Shown here: piece after piece, positions 53,623-62,029 of the stretch
How positions within the stretch are numbered: position 1 is the first letter of the stretch
How the letters are laid out: each line of letters opens with the position of its first letter
Program-made: the position numbers and the translations under genes
Assembly: GCA_934630905.1 (NCBI GenBank)
Contig: CAKTXN010000001.1
Span: 1-64,000, forward strand
DNA from: an uncultured Eggerthellaceae bacterium
Lineage (GTDB): Bacteria > Actinomycetota > Coriobacteriia > Coriobacteriales > Eggerthellaceae
Length of the DNA stretch: 64,000 bases
Direction: 5' to 3'
The notes under the pieces: model-generated
What the model saw: only the letters and a program-made list of their open reading frames with translations
Told to the model about the DNA's origin: nothing
Database searches by the model: none

Positions 53623-54021
53623 TTAATTGATGTTCTTCAGAACCGTTTGGGCAATGCGCTCTTCCAAAAGCGAAAGCGTGGTAATGTCAGCCGATTCTTC
53701 TGGGGAAACACCAAGCCCAAGTTCCCTGTTCAAGCTAATCATCAGAAGGATTTTCTTTGTGAGCGCAGGCGATGCCGCATCGCAACGCGCGTGAAGATCT
53801 CCGCTCATTACTTCCGCTATATCCATCCCCGTAGCGCGAGCTATGCTCATTTGACCGAGCGCATTGAACGAATCAAGCGCAAGATCTTCTTCCTCTAGAA
53901 AGTAGCGCGCCTTAACATATGCACGGACAAGCTTTTTGATTTCATCTTTCGTTGTTGCATTGCTAATCTGCGCGAGAATCTTTGCAGCTTCGTTTTCCGC
54001 GTGAGAGATCTTCTGCTCCAT
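53623..54021 (-). CDS. acyl-carrier-like small protein A
   Basis: From the ATG at 54021 this is 132 residues, matching its paralogue at 49892. The N-terminal helices are followed by a carrier-like end (SPALTKKILLMISLNRELGL, then ITTLSLLEERIAQTVL) with an AAS segment at the expected modification position. A longer start at 54138 would add a basic low-complexity leader and is less likely. It is first gene of the minus-strand cluster, 222 bp from the divergent PucR-type gene. Confidence 0.52.
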   Translation of the reverse strand: MEQKISHAENEAAKILAQISNATTKDEIKKLVRAYVKARYFLEEEDLALDSFNALGQMSIARATGMDIAEVMSGDLHARCDAASPALTKKILLMISLNRELGLGVSPEESADITTLSLLEERIAQTVLKNIN

Positions 54022-54243
54022 GCTTTGCCCCCGCCTGTTTCGCTGGTTCTCGTCTTCCCGTATCGAGGTCTCTTCCTCCTCGAATTTTCTCTGCGACGTC
54101 CAGCTATCCCTTTGGCTTTGGTTCGGCGAACCTATCATCCTCCAGCCACCATTCTATTTTGCGGAACGGCCATCTATAATGGGCTAAGTGCACAAAAACT
54201 GATATATTATTGTGCAAATAGCTTATTTATCAGGAGAAACTCT

Positions 54244-55824
54244 ATGATTTCACTAGGAATTATATTGGACTGGATTCGTCCTCTTTCCAGCAAAGTTGTA
54301 AGCCGTAGATTCTATCCCGAAGCTATAGAGTGGATCGATGCTTCGCCTTCCTGCGCAGATGAATGGCCTATCGTGCTAACCCCAGGAGTTATCGTTGTGT
54401 GCAACGGCGCTGATGAAGCCACGGCATTAAACGAAAGCATTCCTGTCATCATCCTTGGTCATCTTGATTCCGACGACCCCGGAACAGAGCTAAGAAACAA
54501 TACCTTATTTGTAGATTCCCCCTATTCGAAGCAAGCATTCGCATCTCTACTACAAAGGCGCATTCTTGACATTCGCGAATGGGAACACGAGCTTGATCGC
54601 ATTTCCGCCGAAAGAGGAAGCTATCAGGAGATGCTGGATGCTTCACGCGATATTCTTGGCAATCTGATTACAATGACCGATTCCGCCTACCGCCTAATCG
54701 CTTATACGTCTGACATGCCAACAGACGATCCCGTAACCAATGAGCTTATAGAGCAGGGCTTTCATGGCGAGCGCGCCCTTGCGCGATTCCGAGAAACAAG
54801 AGCATTTGCAAAGTGGGCAAAGCAGCGGAAAACCCATTATTCGGAGCACGGCATAACGCCATATCCATCGATGAACTATGTATTCGCGCTGAACAACACC
54901 TACTTCATCCAGATGGTCATGTCTTGCACTAATGTGCCCTATTCTCAGGGATTGCTTAACACGTTTGACATTTTAGTGTCACATATCAAGGCTCACATTC
55001 GCCGATGCCAAACGTCGGAATCGAAAACGTATGCCAAGGGCACAGAACTTTTGCTTGATTTGATTGAAGGCAAGCAGGTTTCCCGAAAAATCATTGCTCA
55101 GCAGATGAAAGGCTTGGGTCTAACGGAAAAAGAGACGGGACGTCTTTACGCCATACGGGAAAAATTCAAAGATTCAGAAAACCTGGAATATCTTGCTGGG
55201 GTAATCAGATCAACCCTGTCCGGTTGTTACGTTCTTTCTAAAAAGGACATTATCTACATTGTTGTTTGCTCGGAGAAATGCGATGACGTTTTGCGAAACA
55301 AGGTGGAGTCAGCTTTATCGTCTCTTGTCAACTTCTCCTACGTTGATGTTGCGGTTTCTGGTGCATTTCCAGCCCTTTCCAACTTGAATATGGCATCGCG
55401 GCAAATTGACATAGCTTACAAGTACGGAAAAGGAAGGCCCTACCTTGCTCGGGACAGAATGGACAGACCCGATTCGTTTTTTCGGTTTGAGAACAGCCTG
55501 TTCGACTACCTTCTGTTCGAGGAGCATCGCGATATTGACCTTTTGAAATTCTGTCTTAGAACCAGCGTTCTTGCACACATAGAAACCAGCGACCAGAAAA
55601 GCCCTTCCGATGCCACTGTCGTCCGCTGCTACCTTAAACATGAGTGCAGTCTCTCCTTGACGGCAGAAGCTCTTGGCGTTCATCGAAACACAATTTTAAA
55701 CAGGATTGGAAGCATCGCAAAGCGAGTACCCATCGATTTCGCCGATCCAAAAGAACGGCTTAACCTTATTACGTTGTTTCATCTTTCCGACTTTTTGGAA
55801 GCAAACGGAAATACGGCACGCTAA
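54244..55824 (+). CDS. PucR-type transcriptional activator
   Basis: From the ATG at 54244 (CAGGAGAAACTCT upstream) this is 526 residues. The N-terminal PucR-like region (MISLGIILDWIRPLSS...) and a central GGDEF-like dimer region lead to the C-terminal helix-turn-helix CYLKHECSLSLTAEALGVHR with HRNTILNRIGSI, the PucR/CdaR signature. Such proteins activate the adjacent divergent operon in response to a pathway metabolite. It points to the isomerase/carrier/sulfur cluster as its target; the inducer is unknown. Confidence 0.82.
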   Translation: MISLGIILDWIRPLSSKVVSRRFYPEAIEWIDASPSCADEWPIVLTPGVIVVCNGADEATALNESIPVIILGHLDSDDPGTELRNNTLFVDSPYSKQAFASLLQRRILDIREWEHELDRISAERGSYQEMLDASRDILGNLITMTDSAYRLIAYTSDMPTDDPVTNELIEQGFHGERALARFRETRAFAKWAKQRKTHYSEHGITPYPSMNYVFALNNTYFIQMVMSCTNVPYSQGLLNTFDILVSHIKAHIRRCQTSESKTYAKGTELLLDLIEGKQVSRKIIAQQMKGLGLTEKETGRLYAIREKFKDSENLEYLAGVIRSTLSGCYVLSKKDIIYIVVCSEKCDDVLRNKVESALSSLVNFSYVDVAVSGAFPALSNLNMASRQIDIAYKYGKGRPYLARDRMDRPDSFFRFENSLFDYLLFEEHRDIDLLKFCLRTSVLAHIETSDQKSPSDATVVRCYLKHECSLSLTAEALGVHRNTILNRIGSIAKRVPIDFADPKERLNLITLFHLSDFLEANGNTAR

Positions 55825-56277
55825 TAACAGGCGAATTACCCATAGTGCCATAGCGCGCATCACAAGCCACGAACGCCAGCGCACTGGTGCCTATTGCTAC
55901 ACCCTTGCCTGAACTGCTAAGTGCACTGCTCCGAAGCCCGTCGATGAATTCTGCATGTGCTACACTCTTTTGTCGTAGCAATGAGCGACATGCTCTACAT
56001 TGCGATGAAGGGTTTGAAGGGGCTCATTCTTGCAAGAAGAGCAAGGAAGGATTGAGCACGTTGAAAGGTTTGGTATCACTACGACCGAAACCATTCGAAT
56101 TGCGCTTCGCGCATCCGTCGCGAAGAGGATCTTCACCGTCGCATCGGGCGTGGGAGCAGCGCGTGAGTAACCGCTACTATAAAAATACCCAATTCCGTTA
56201 CCCGTCCAACCATCTGGAGGTGGTATCGGAAATCCGTACCGAATTCGCCCCTGCGGTTCGCGCTCCGTTCCTCTATA

Positions 56278-56481
56278 ATGGCGACAGATCTCATCGCCGA
56301 CCTGCACAAGGCGGTCTAGATGGCGTACAAGCTGCAATTGGAGCGGAACTTCGCCAGGCATTACAAGAAGCTTGCCCCAAACGAGCGCGATATGGTCGAC
56401 GACAAGCTGCGCACCTTGGCGCGCACGGACGTGAGCGCCTCGAAGGCCCCGAGGTCCTCCGTTTTGACGAGTTCCGCGTAG
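56278..56481 (+). pseudogene. remnant of a RelE-like toxin and its antitoxin tail
   Basis: An ORF end (MATDLIADLHKAV, stop at 56317-56319) abuts an ATG opening MAYKLQLERNFARHYKKLAP, then NERDMVDDKLRTLA, a RelE/YafQ-like start. The frame then becomes low-quality and stops at 56481 after 53 codons, where a full toxin needs about 90. This looks like decay of a toxin-antitoxin pair. The rest of the 55825-56790 gap has no gene I trust. Confidence 0.4.
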
Positions 56482-56537
56482 AAACACTCGGCCGCGGCGT
56501 CCGCAACCCTTTCCATGATGATAGGATCTGCTATTGC

Positions 56538-56590
56538 GAGAACCTTTCTATTTTTTGGCTTCGACACCTATAGGATATCGAAAGGTTCTC
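56538..56590. repeat. inverted repeat, possible stem-loop
   Basis: GAGAACCTTTC (56538-56548) and GAAAGGTTCTC (56580-56590) form a perfect 11-bp inverted repeat around a 31-base loop, just after the toxin remnant. Confidence 0.5.
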
Positions 56591-56790
56591 TTCCCGTATC
56601 GAGCGCAGGTTCTTGAATGTCTCCCCGATTAACTTAACTCGCACACAGCAGAAACACACTTCTCATCAGGAGAAAAATCAAAATGCCGCGTTTTCTGGGC
56701 TCGCTTATGCGGCGCCACCCCCTCAAGCGCGGACAATTGTGGAGAAGCAAGCGGCGAATCAACACAATTGGGTCTTTCTTCATTTTCTTA

Positions 56791-56818
56791 TTGATATTTA
56801 ATATCAAATAGATATACT
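56791..56818 (+). promoter_or_regulatory. palindromic operator and promoter of the PerR-like gene
   Basis: TTGATATTTAATATCAA (56791-56807) is a perfect 17-bp palindrome about 38 bp before the ATG. A -35 (TTGATA, 56791-56796) and -10 (TATACT, 56813-56818) with 16-bp spacing overlap it, so repressor binding would block polymerase. It resembles Per/Fur-type boxes. Confidence 0.65.
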
Positions 56819-56844
56819 TATCGTTAATCAGAAAGGAGGGCGAA

Positions 56845-57423
56845 ATGGCAACACGCAACACCGTACAGAAAAGCATTGTTTTGCAAGCGCTCAATGAACT
56901 GGCAAACCATCCCACGGCGGATGCGGTCTACGACCGTGTACACGCATCTCACCCGAGTATTAGCAAGGCAACCGTTTATCGCGTTTTGAACAAAATGTCC
57001 GACGAAAATCAGGTTTTGCGCGTGCGTATCAACAACGGCGCCGACCACTTCGACCATCAGGTTTTCCCGCATTATCACGTGCGCTGCATTGAGTGCGGGC
57101 GCGTGGACGACGTGATTATTCCCCTTCTTTCCGAAGTCGAAGAGCAAGCGGCAGAAGCGTCCTTATATCTGATTACCGGGTGCTCGCTGCAGTTCGATGG
57201 CATTTGCCCTGCTTGCCAAGCGGCAGGTTTCGACAAAGAAACCGCAGGTCACGGTGCAGAAGGAGAAGGTGCCGACACGACAGCTGCCGGCGAAGGGCCC
57301 GCAAACGCAGAGGAATCCGAAGCCGAAGCAATCGGCGAAGGCTCCCCCGCCGCAGTAGCCGCACCCTTCACAGCGGCATCCCCAGAAGCCGTCGCATCCA
57401 CCGGAAAGGAAGGTCGCTCATGA
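56845..57423 (+). CDS. Fur-family regulator, PerR-like
   Basis: This 192-residue protein has a winged helix ([20 protein letters not shown], then [12 protein letters not shown]). The metal-sensing dimer domain follows with [18 protein letters not shown] and a second zinc pair in GICPACQ, typical of PerR or Fur. The last 55 residues are an Ala/Glu/Gly-rich tail without fold, longer than in typical members. AAAGGAGG precedes the ATG. The stop overlaps the next ORF (ATGA), linking peroxide sensing to a rubrerythrin-type enzyme. It probably represses its own operon through the palindrome at 56791. Confidence 0.86.
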   Translation: MATRNTVQKSIVLQALNELANHPTADAVYDRVHASHPSISKATVYRVLNKMSDENQVLRVRINNGADHFDHQVFPHYHVRCIECGRVDDVIIPLLSEVEEQAAEASLYLITGCSLQFDGICPACQAAGFDKETAGHGAEGEGADTTAAGEGPANAEESEAEAIGEGSPAAVAAPFTAASPEAVASTGKEGRS

Positions 57424-58697
57424 GCACGGAAAACAGCGCATCGACTGGCACCGTAACAGCAACGCCCAGTGCCGCAATTGACAAGTCGGCCTTCTACGCC
57501 ATGAGTTACGGGCTGTACCTACTTACCGCAAGCGATGGAACGCGCGACAACGGCTGCATTGTGGACGCCACCATGCAATCCGCCGCAAGCCCCGCGCACA
57601 TCACGCTGAGTTGCATGAAGCAAAACTTCACGCCTGAACTCATCCAGGAAACGGGCGCGTTCAACCTGTCCATTTTGCCCAATGACACGCCGCTTGAGTA
57701 TTTCCGGCACTTCGGCATGCAATCGGGTCGCAACGTGGACAAGTTCGCAAGCGAACCAGCGAGCGGTGCAAACAGCCTGATCAGCGGCATGAAACGCAGT
57801 GAGAACGGCTTGCTGTACGATGCGAATTCCTGCGGCTTCATCTCGTGCGAGATTATTGCCACGCAAGATCTGGGCAGTCACATCCAGTTTACGGCGCTGG
57901 TCACGCAGGCGCAGGCGCTCTCCGACAAGCCGCCCATCACGTACGCGGGTTATCGAGCGCGCATGAAGCAACAAGCGGCAACTTCGGCAACGCAGACGCA
58001 AGCGGCACAAACGTCGCAAGCGAAAAGCTACAACGCCCCCAGCAATACGGGCGAAGCAATAAAATACGAGAATCCAAAAGCAGAAGAGACAAAAGGAGAA
58101 ACGATCATGACGAAATGGGTTTGCAAAGTTTGCGGTTACATCTACGAAGGCGAAGAGCTTCCCGCTGATTTCAAGTGCCCCACCTGCGGCGCTGGTGCTG
58201 AAATGTTCGAGAAGGTCGAAGGCGAAATGAAGCTTGCCGCCGAGCACAAGTTCGGCATTTACGCTGAAACCGTCAAGGACAACCCCAACGTGTCCGACGA
58301 GGACAAGGACTACATTCTGAAGCAGCTGAAGGCGAACTTCGCGGGCGAGTGCTCTGAAGTGGGCATGTACCTGTGCATGGCCCGCATCGCTCATCGCGAG
58401 GGCTACCCCGAAATCGGCCTGTACTGGGAAAAGGCTGCTTACGAAGAGGCCGAGCATGCCGCTAAGTTCGCTGAGCTTTTGGGCAGCGAGTGCGAAGCGA
58501 ACATGACCGACTCCACCAAGAAGAACCTGGCTTGGCGCGTTGAGTGCGAGTTCGGCGCAACCGCCGGCAAGACCGAGCTGGCTACCTGCGCAAAGAAGAA
58601 CGGCCTGGATGCCATCCACGACACCGTTCATGAAATGGCGCGCGACGAAGCTCGTCACGGCAAGGCGCTGAAGGGCATGCTGGAGCGCTACTTCTAA
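57420..58697 (+). CDS. flavin reductase-rubredoxin-rubrerythrin fusion
   Basis: This 425-residue protein has an FMN-binding flavin-reductase domain (about 20-185: [17 protein letters not shown]), then a linker rich in Gln, Ala and Thr. From residue 230 a rubredoxin ([19 protein letters not shown]) and a rubrerythrin-type four-helix diiron domain ([18 protein letters not shown], and [13 protein letters not shown]) follow. The last two normally form a separate 195-residue peroxide reductase. NADH to FMN to rubredoxin to diiron transfer in one chain would scavenge hydrogen peroxide. An internal ribosome binding site and ATG (58091-58109) could also release the C-terminal enzyme alone. Confidence 0.85.
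   Translation: MSTENSASTGTVTATPSAAIDKSAFYAMSYGLYLLTASDGTRDNGCIVDATMQSAASPAHITLSCMKQNFTPELIQETGAFNLSILPNDTPLEYFRHFGMQSGRNVDKFASEPASGANSLISGMKRSENGLLYDANSCGFISCEIIATQDLGSHIQFTALVTQAQALSDKPPITYAGYRARMKQQAATSATQTQAAQTSQAKSYNAPSNTGEAIKYENPKAEETKGETIMTKWVCKVCGYIYEGEELPADFKCPTCGAGAEMFEKVEGEMKLAAEHKFGIYAETVKDNPNVSDEDKDYILKQLKANFAGECSEVGMYLCMARIAHREGYPEIGLYWEKAAYEEAEHAAKFAELLGSECEANMTDSTKKNLAWRVECEFGATAGKTELATCAKKNGLDAIHDTVHEMARDEARHGKALKGMLERYF
58091..58109 (+). promoter_or_regulatory. internal ribosome binding site and ATG before the rubredoxin domain
   Basis: AAAAGGAGAA lies 6 bases before an in-frame ATG at 58107 that starts exactly at [10 protein letters not shown], the usual first residue of the stand-alone rubredoxin-rubrerythrin protein. 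Confidence 0.6.
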
Positions 58698-58804
58698 TAG
58701 GGCTTCCTAGAGCGGCGGAAAAGCTCTTTCACGCTCCTCGTCGTGTAGCGTTAGTACACTCGGTCGCGTGACGCGCTTTTCCGCTCGCTCGATAAAGCCC
58801 TATT
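58696..58804. repeat. long palindromic element at the rubrerythrin stop codon
   Basis: Arms AATAGGGCTT...GGAAAAGC (58696-58724) and the complement (58775-58804) enclose a core with TTTCACGC and a GTGTAGCG/TTAG/TACAC hairpin. The first arm overlaps the stop codon. It resembles 43951-44076 in position, arms and CTAA-type loop. Confidence 0.6.
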
Positions 58805-58954
58805 CGGCTTGGCGGAAGCGCATGCTCGGTCGCACGACAAGGCCAAAGCAGCATTTTCAACCCCGCAGGATTCTTTCGAATTCTTCGGAATTTCGAATCC
58901 TTCGGGGAACTCTAAAGAATTCCCCGAACAAACAGGTGGAGAACCTGCATTCTT

Positions 58955-58996
58955 AACCCTCGTACATCTCACATTGAGAGACGTGCGAGGGTTTTC
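58955..58996 (+). terminator. intrinsic terminator of the perR-rubrerythrin operon
   Basis: AACCCTCGTACATCTC pairs with GAGACGTGCGAGGGTT and is followed by TTTCGTTTT. It ends the plus-strand operon. Between it and the stop lie the palindromic element and an AT-richer stretch with no gene. Confidence 0.8.
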
Positions 58997-59152
58997 GTTT
59001 TGGCGCATTCGATATATCTTGTCCCAAGTCCTTGCTTCAGCGCATGTTTCATCTTCCGTGGCGGATGCGATAGCAGACAAGAAAGGCGTGCGGTTCCGTT
59101 TTGATGTAGACCGCTTCAGGACGCTTTGCTTCGCATCTTGCCTCAACTCGCT

Positions 59153-60037
59153 CTACTTCGCACTCTTCGCATCGTCGAAAGCAAAAACCAAATCGAGAAA
59201 CTCCTGTTTCGAGTGAACGCCCGCTTTGGTATAGATATTGTGCATGTGCCCCTTTATGGTATTTTGAGATAAGGTAAGCTGTTCGCTTATTACCGCACGG
59301 CTGCGTCCCATAGCCATAAGGCGCGCAACCTCAACCTCGCGTTCAGTTAAACCGTAGAACTGGGAGAACGCATCAAATGTCCGCCCCTGTGCATCGTGCG
59401 CAATGTCATCTTGCGGGTCAATCACAGCACTGTCTTGCACAGCGTGCACAACAGCACCTTGCGCGCTAACGCCCTGCAACTCATGCGCTTCGTTTCGGGC
59501 AGCGAGCGTGTCGCATGAACTGCCGGACGTACCGCATATATCATCCCACGTGCCGCTTGAACCGTCGGGCGCGCCGCACGCATCGCTCCACGTGTTGCCT
59601 TGCGCATTCGCCTGAGACGCGCTTATCTGCAGCTCCCGGAACATAAAACACATACCACCTGTACGACGATTCGACAAGATAAATGCCATGCCAAGAATTA
59701 GCACAACCATAATAAGCGCACCTGCAACCAGCAGCACGCTTTCCGCTTCAAGCAGAAAGCCAAGGCGCAGAACAAGTAATCGTCCCAGTTCACGTGGAAG
59801 AAGGAAGCAAATCCACGCAATACCGAACACCACATAGGGGTGCTGTGAGCTGTGCCGCGCGAAGTCGTAAGCGCAATACCACATACCTGCCACGCCCAAC
59901 GAATTAGCAATGGTAACAAGCACCGCTCCCGCAGAACCGAACGCATGAGGACTCGCCGCGATAAGAGCCACACCAACCGATGCAAAAGCGCAGATAATGC
60001 CGCCGATTAAAAACAAAGTGAAGCGATGCCCCTTCAC
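59153..60037 (-). CDS. C-terminal half of a membrane-bound LuxR regulator
   Basis: This 294-residue ORF has four or so hydrophobic spans (residues 5-125), a linker rich in Asp, Ser and Gly, and a C-terminal LuxR helix-turn-helix with LTEREVEVARLMAMGRS and SQNTIKGHMHNIYTKAGV. It lies in the same frame as the ORF at 60047, separated only by a TGA. Together they make one multi-span LuxR protein of the kind common beside reductase genes in Eggerthellaceae. The GTG start at 60037 is a product of the interruption, so this is either a pseudogene half or needs readthrough. Confidence 0.75.
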   Translation of the reverse strand: MKGHRFTLFLIGGIICAFASVGVALIAASPHAFGSAGAVLVTIANSLGVAGMWYCAYDFARHSSQHPYVVFGIAWICFLLPRELGRLLVLRLGFLLEAESVLLVAGALIMVVLILGMAFILSNRRTGGMCFMFRELQISASQANAQGNTWSDACGAPDGSSGTWDDICGTSGSSCDTLAARNEAHELQGVSAQGAVVHAVQDSAVIDPQDDIAHDAQGRTFDAFSQFYGLTEREVEVARLMAMGRSRAVISEQLTLSQNTIKGHMHNIYTKAGVHSKQEFLDLVFAFDDAKSAK

Positions 60038-60046
60038 TAAAACCCA

Positions 60047-60847
60047 TCAAACCAAGCATGCAGACAACACCATGACGGTAGCGTTATGAAACGCCTGGCA
60101 AGTCAAATCAAGAGGAATGGAAAGCCCGCTGGGATACCCGCGCGCAACGCCAATAGAAAAATTCACCAAACATACGCCAAGCAACTTCGACAGCACCGCA
60201 TTGCGCGGCAAATCATCGTTCAAGGCATCGCGCGTATCGCAGCGTTGATTTAAAGGCCGCTCATCAAGGAGGGCAGTTGCGTTGTGGGCCGAAGTAATGG
60301 CAGCATACGGCATCGCTATGCACATAGCATACGCGACTGACGTGCCTAAAACGCCTAGCGCAAACACGACAACAGCGGAAAGTCCCATAGCAAGAATAGC
60401 ATATAGAAACGCCTCACCCGGTTGAAGCCGCATGAACACGCGAATCCAGGTGGTGGCAATCCATGCCATACCCACACTGCCAACCAAAGAGGCAACAAGG
60501 GAAAGAGGAACGTCGCTAAAAGCAGGCTGAACGAAATACAGACCCGCAGCAATCGTCATGAAAATACAAGATACCTGGTCAAGCCTTTGCTCGACACTTT
60601 CTGAAAACCCTTGTGCCAGGCAAATAGCAACAAGAATTGCAATCACGGTTGCCCGTACAAGCGTTCCGGCAACCGTAAGAAACCCATAATCGGTATACAC
60701 GAAGCAATCGTACTGGCAGCACTGCAACCAGATTCTCAACGTTGCAAGTCCCAAAAACATAAACGAGAAGCGTGATCCGCATACAGAGCAAAACTGCTTC
60801 CACGTGCTCACGCGGGGCTCCGCGCAGCAGCAATTATCATGCGCCAT
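60047..60847 (-). CDS. N-terminal half of a membrane-bound LuxR regulator
   Basis: From the ATG at 60847 this is 266 residues with about seven hydrophobic spans and a Cys-rich N-terminus (CCCAEPRV). It ends at TGA 60047-60049 within a hydrophobic stretch (VMVLSACLV) that would continue as WVLV. No DNA-binding domain is present in this half. A start at 60982 would add 45 basic residues and is unlikely. It is probably inactive alone. Confidence 0.7.
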   Translation of the reverse strand: MAHDNCCCAEPRVSTWKQFCSVCGSRFSFMFLGLATLRIWLQCCQYDCFVYTDYGFLTVAGTLVRATVIAILVAICLAQGFSESVEQRLDQVSCIFMTIAAGLYFVQPAFSDVPLSLVASLVGSVGMAWIATTWIRVFMRLQPGEAFLYAILAMGLSAVVVFALGVLGTSVAYAMCIAMPYAAITSAHNATALLDERPLNQRCDTRDALNDDLPRNAVLSKLLGVCLVNFSIGVARGYPSGLSIPLDLTCQAFHNATVMVLSACLV

Positions 60848-61200
60848 CTTTTCCAAAATCGTTCGTTTCCCTCTTTGTTTTTCTTTCTTGCGCTGCCGCT
60901 TCGCTCGGACCAAACACTTTGCTTGCAGAAGTCGGCTTCCCCTTCGTCGCAAGAAAACGTTTAATTTTGATTCTAACATCAAGGGCGCTCCGGAAAAAAC
61001 AGTTGCGCTGCTGATTCACCCAAAGTTTTGCATTGCAACCATGCGGAAGCGATTGAACGAGCAGACATTCAAAAGGGAAAGGCTGTGGCTTTTCGCGCAA
61101 GCACCAAAGCTACAGCTTGGTAGCTTGCGCGCCCGCCTTGGAACGAAATCGTGATTCTTCGCAAGAGCACCGGATCTATCGTTGAAAGTACAGGCGCGAA

Positions 61201-61236
61201 AACGCAAAACGACCCCGCAAGAAGGCGGGGTCGCAA
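61201..61236 (-). terminator. intrinsic terminator after the pentaheme cytochrome gene
   Basis: On the minus strand CGACCCCGCC pairs with GGCGGGGTCG-like bases (GACCCCGC / GCGGGGTC) and is followed by TTTTGCGTT. It lies about 90 bp past the stop at 61325. The gap 60848-61200 shows no gene. Confidence 0.78.
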
Positions 61237-61324
61237 AAGAAAGGCACCTGTTGTCAAGCACGCGGCGGATGCATGTGCAAACATCGCGCGCAACGTATAT
61301 CATCCGCAGGGCGCGCCTGAATGC

Positions 61325-62017
61325 TTATTTATTCACCGTGGGAATAACACCTTTCTCCTGAGCAGATGCCATATCAAGCCAGCCATCGGGCACCGGTGCA
61401 GACGCATGGCATTCCGTGCACACGTTCACCGATTGAGAATGGCCCTTGTGGCACATTCCGCAATCAACTTCGCCGTGGCGCATCAAATGCGGGTTGTACG
61501 TGCCCAAATACTCCGTTTTCGCAATCAGACTCTCTCGATCGGGCGTATCGGCATGGCACGTATCGTTTTGACAGAACTCGGTCTTCGCAACGCCACGCGC
61601 CTCGGTCAAATCAGACAAAGAGCGTGCCTCAATAAGGGCATCGCCGTTGGCATTCGTGCCCGTGATGTAGTAATCCCCGGAAAGCCACGCCATGCCTTCG
61701 CCCACCTGTTCGCTTAACGTGGGCACATGGCAGCCCATGCAGGTCGTTCCCGCCAGATTTGCATGTTGATATGCAAGCATAGAGCTTGCCTCGGTTGCAT
61801 CAAGCTTGTTGCCTTGAAAATCCTGGCTGCCATCGTATGTTTTGCCGTAAGCATCCATAGGAGTGTGGCAGATGGCACTACAGAAGCTAGGCTGCTCATG
61901 CCATACCCAAAAACCGGCGCCGGCAACCACAAGAACCGCCGCAACAATGCCAATAACTATAGGAGCTTTGCGCTTGTTCTTTGTTTTAGGAAAAGCGTTT
62001 TGAATCTCTTCGCTCAT
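61325..62017 (-). CDS. pentaheme c-type cytochrome, membrane anchored
   Basis: This 230-residue protein has an N-terminal signal-anchor (about residues 18-40) and a periplasmic domain. The domain has five heme attachment sites: CSAICH, CMGCH, CQNDTCH (CX4CH), CGMCH and CTECH, with several free His for ligation. It follows the flavoprotein reductase gene by 12 bp. It should take electrons from menaquinol, directly or via a dehydrogenase, and pass them to that reductase, as in NapC/cytochrome c3-linked fumarate-type reductases. Confidence 0.88.
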   Translation of the reverse strand: MSEEIQNAFPKTKNKRKAPIVIGIVAAVLVVAGAGFWVWHEQPSFCSAICHTPMDAYGKTYDGSQDFQGNKLDATEASSMLAYQHANLAGTTCMGCHVPTLSEQVGEGMAWLSGDYYITGTNANGDALIEARSLSDLTEARGVAKTEFCQNDTCHADTPDRESLIAKTEYLGTYNPHLMRHGEVDCGMCHKGHSQSVNVCTECHASAPVPDGWLDMASAQEKGVIPTVNK

Positions 62018-62029
62018 GCTGTTTCCTCC

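Noticed and set aside
56361..56567. Minus-strand 68-residue frame over the toxin remnant
   Set aside because: It overlaps the plus-strand RelE-like remnant, which explains the coding-like composition, and no family match is apparent.
60047..60049. In-frame TGA read as selenocysteine in the LuxR regulator
   Set aside because: It lies in a membrane span, not at a redox site, and no selenocysteine insertion stem follows. A Trp codon mutation or sequence error is simpler.
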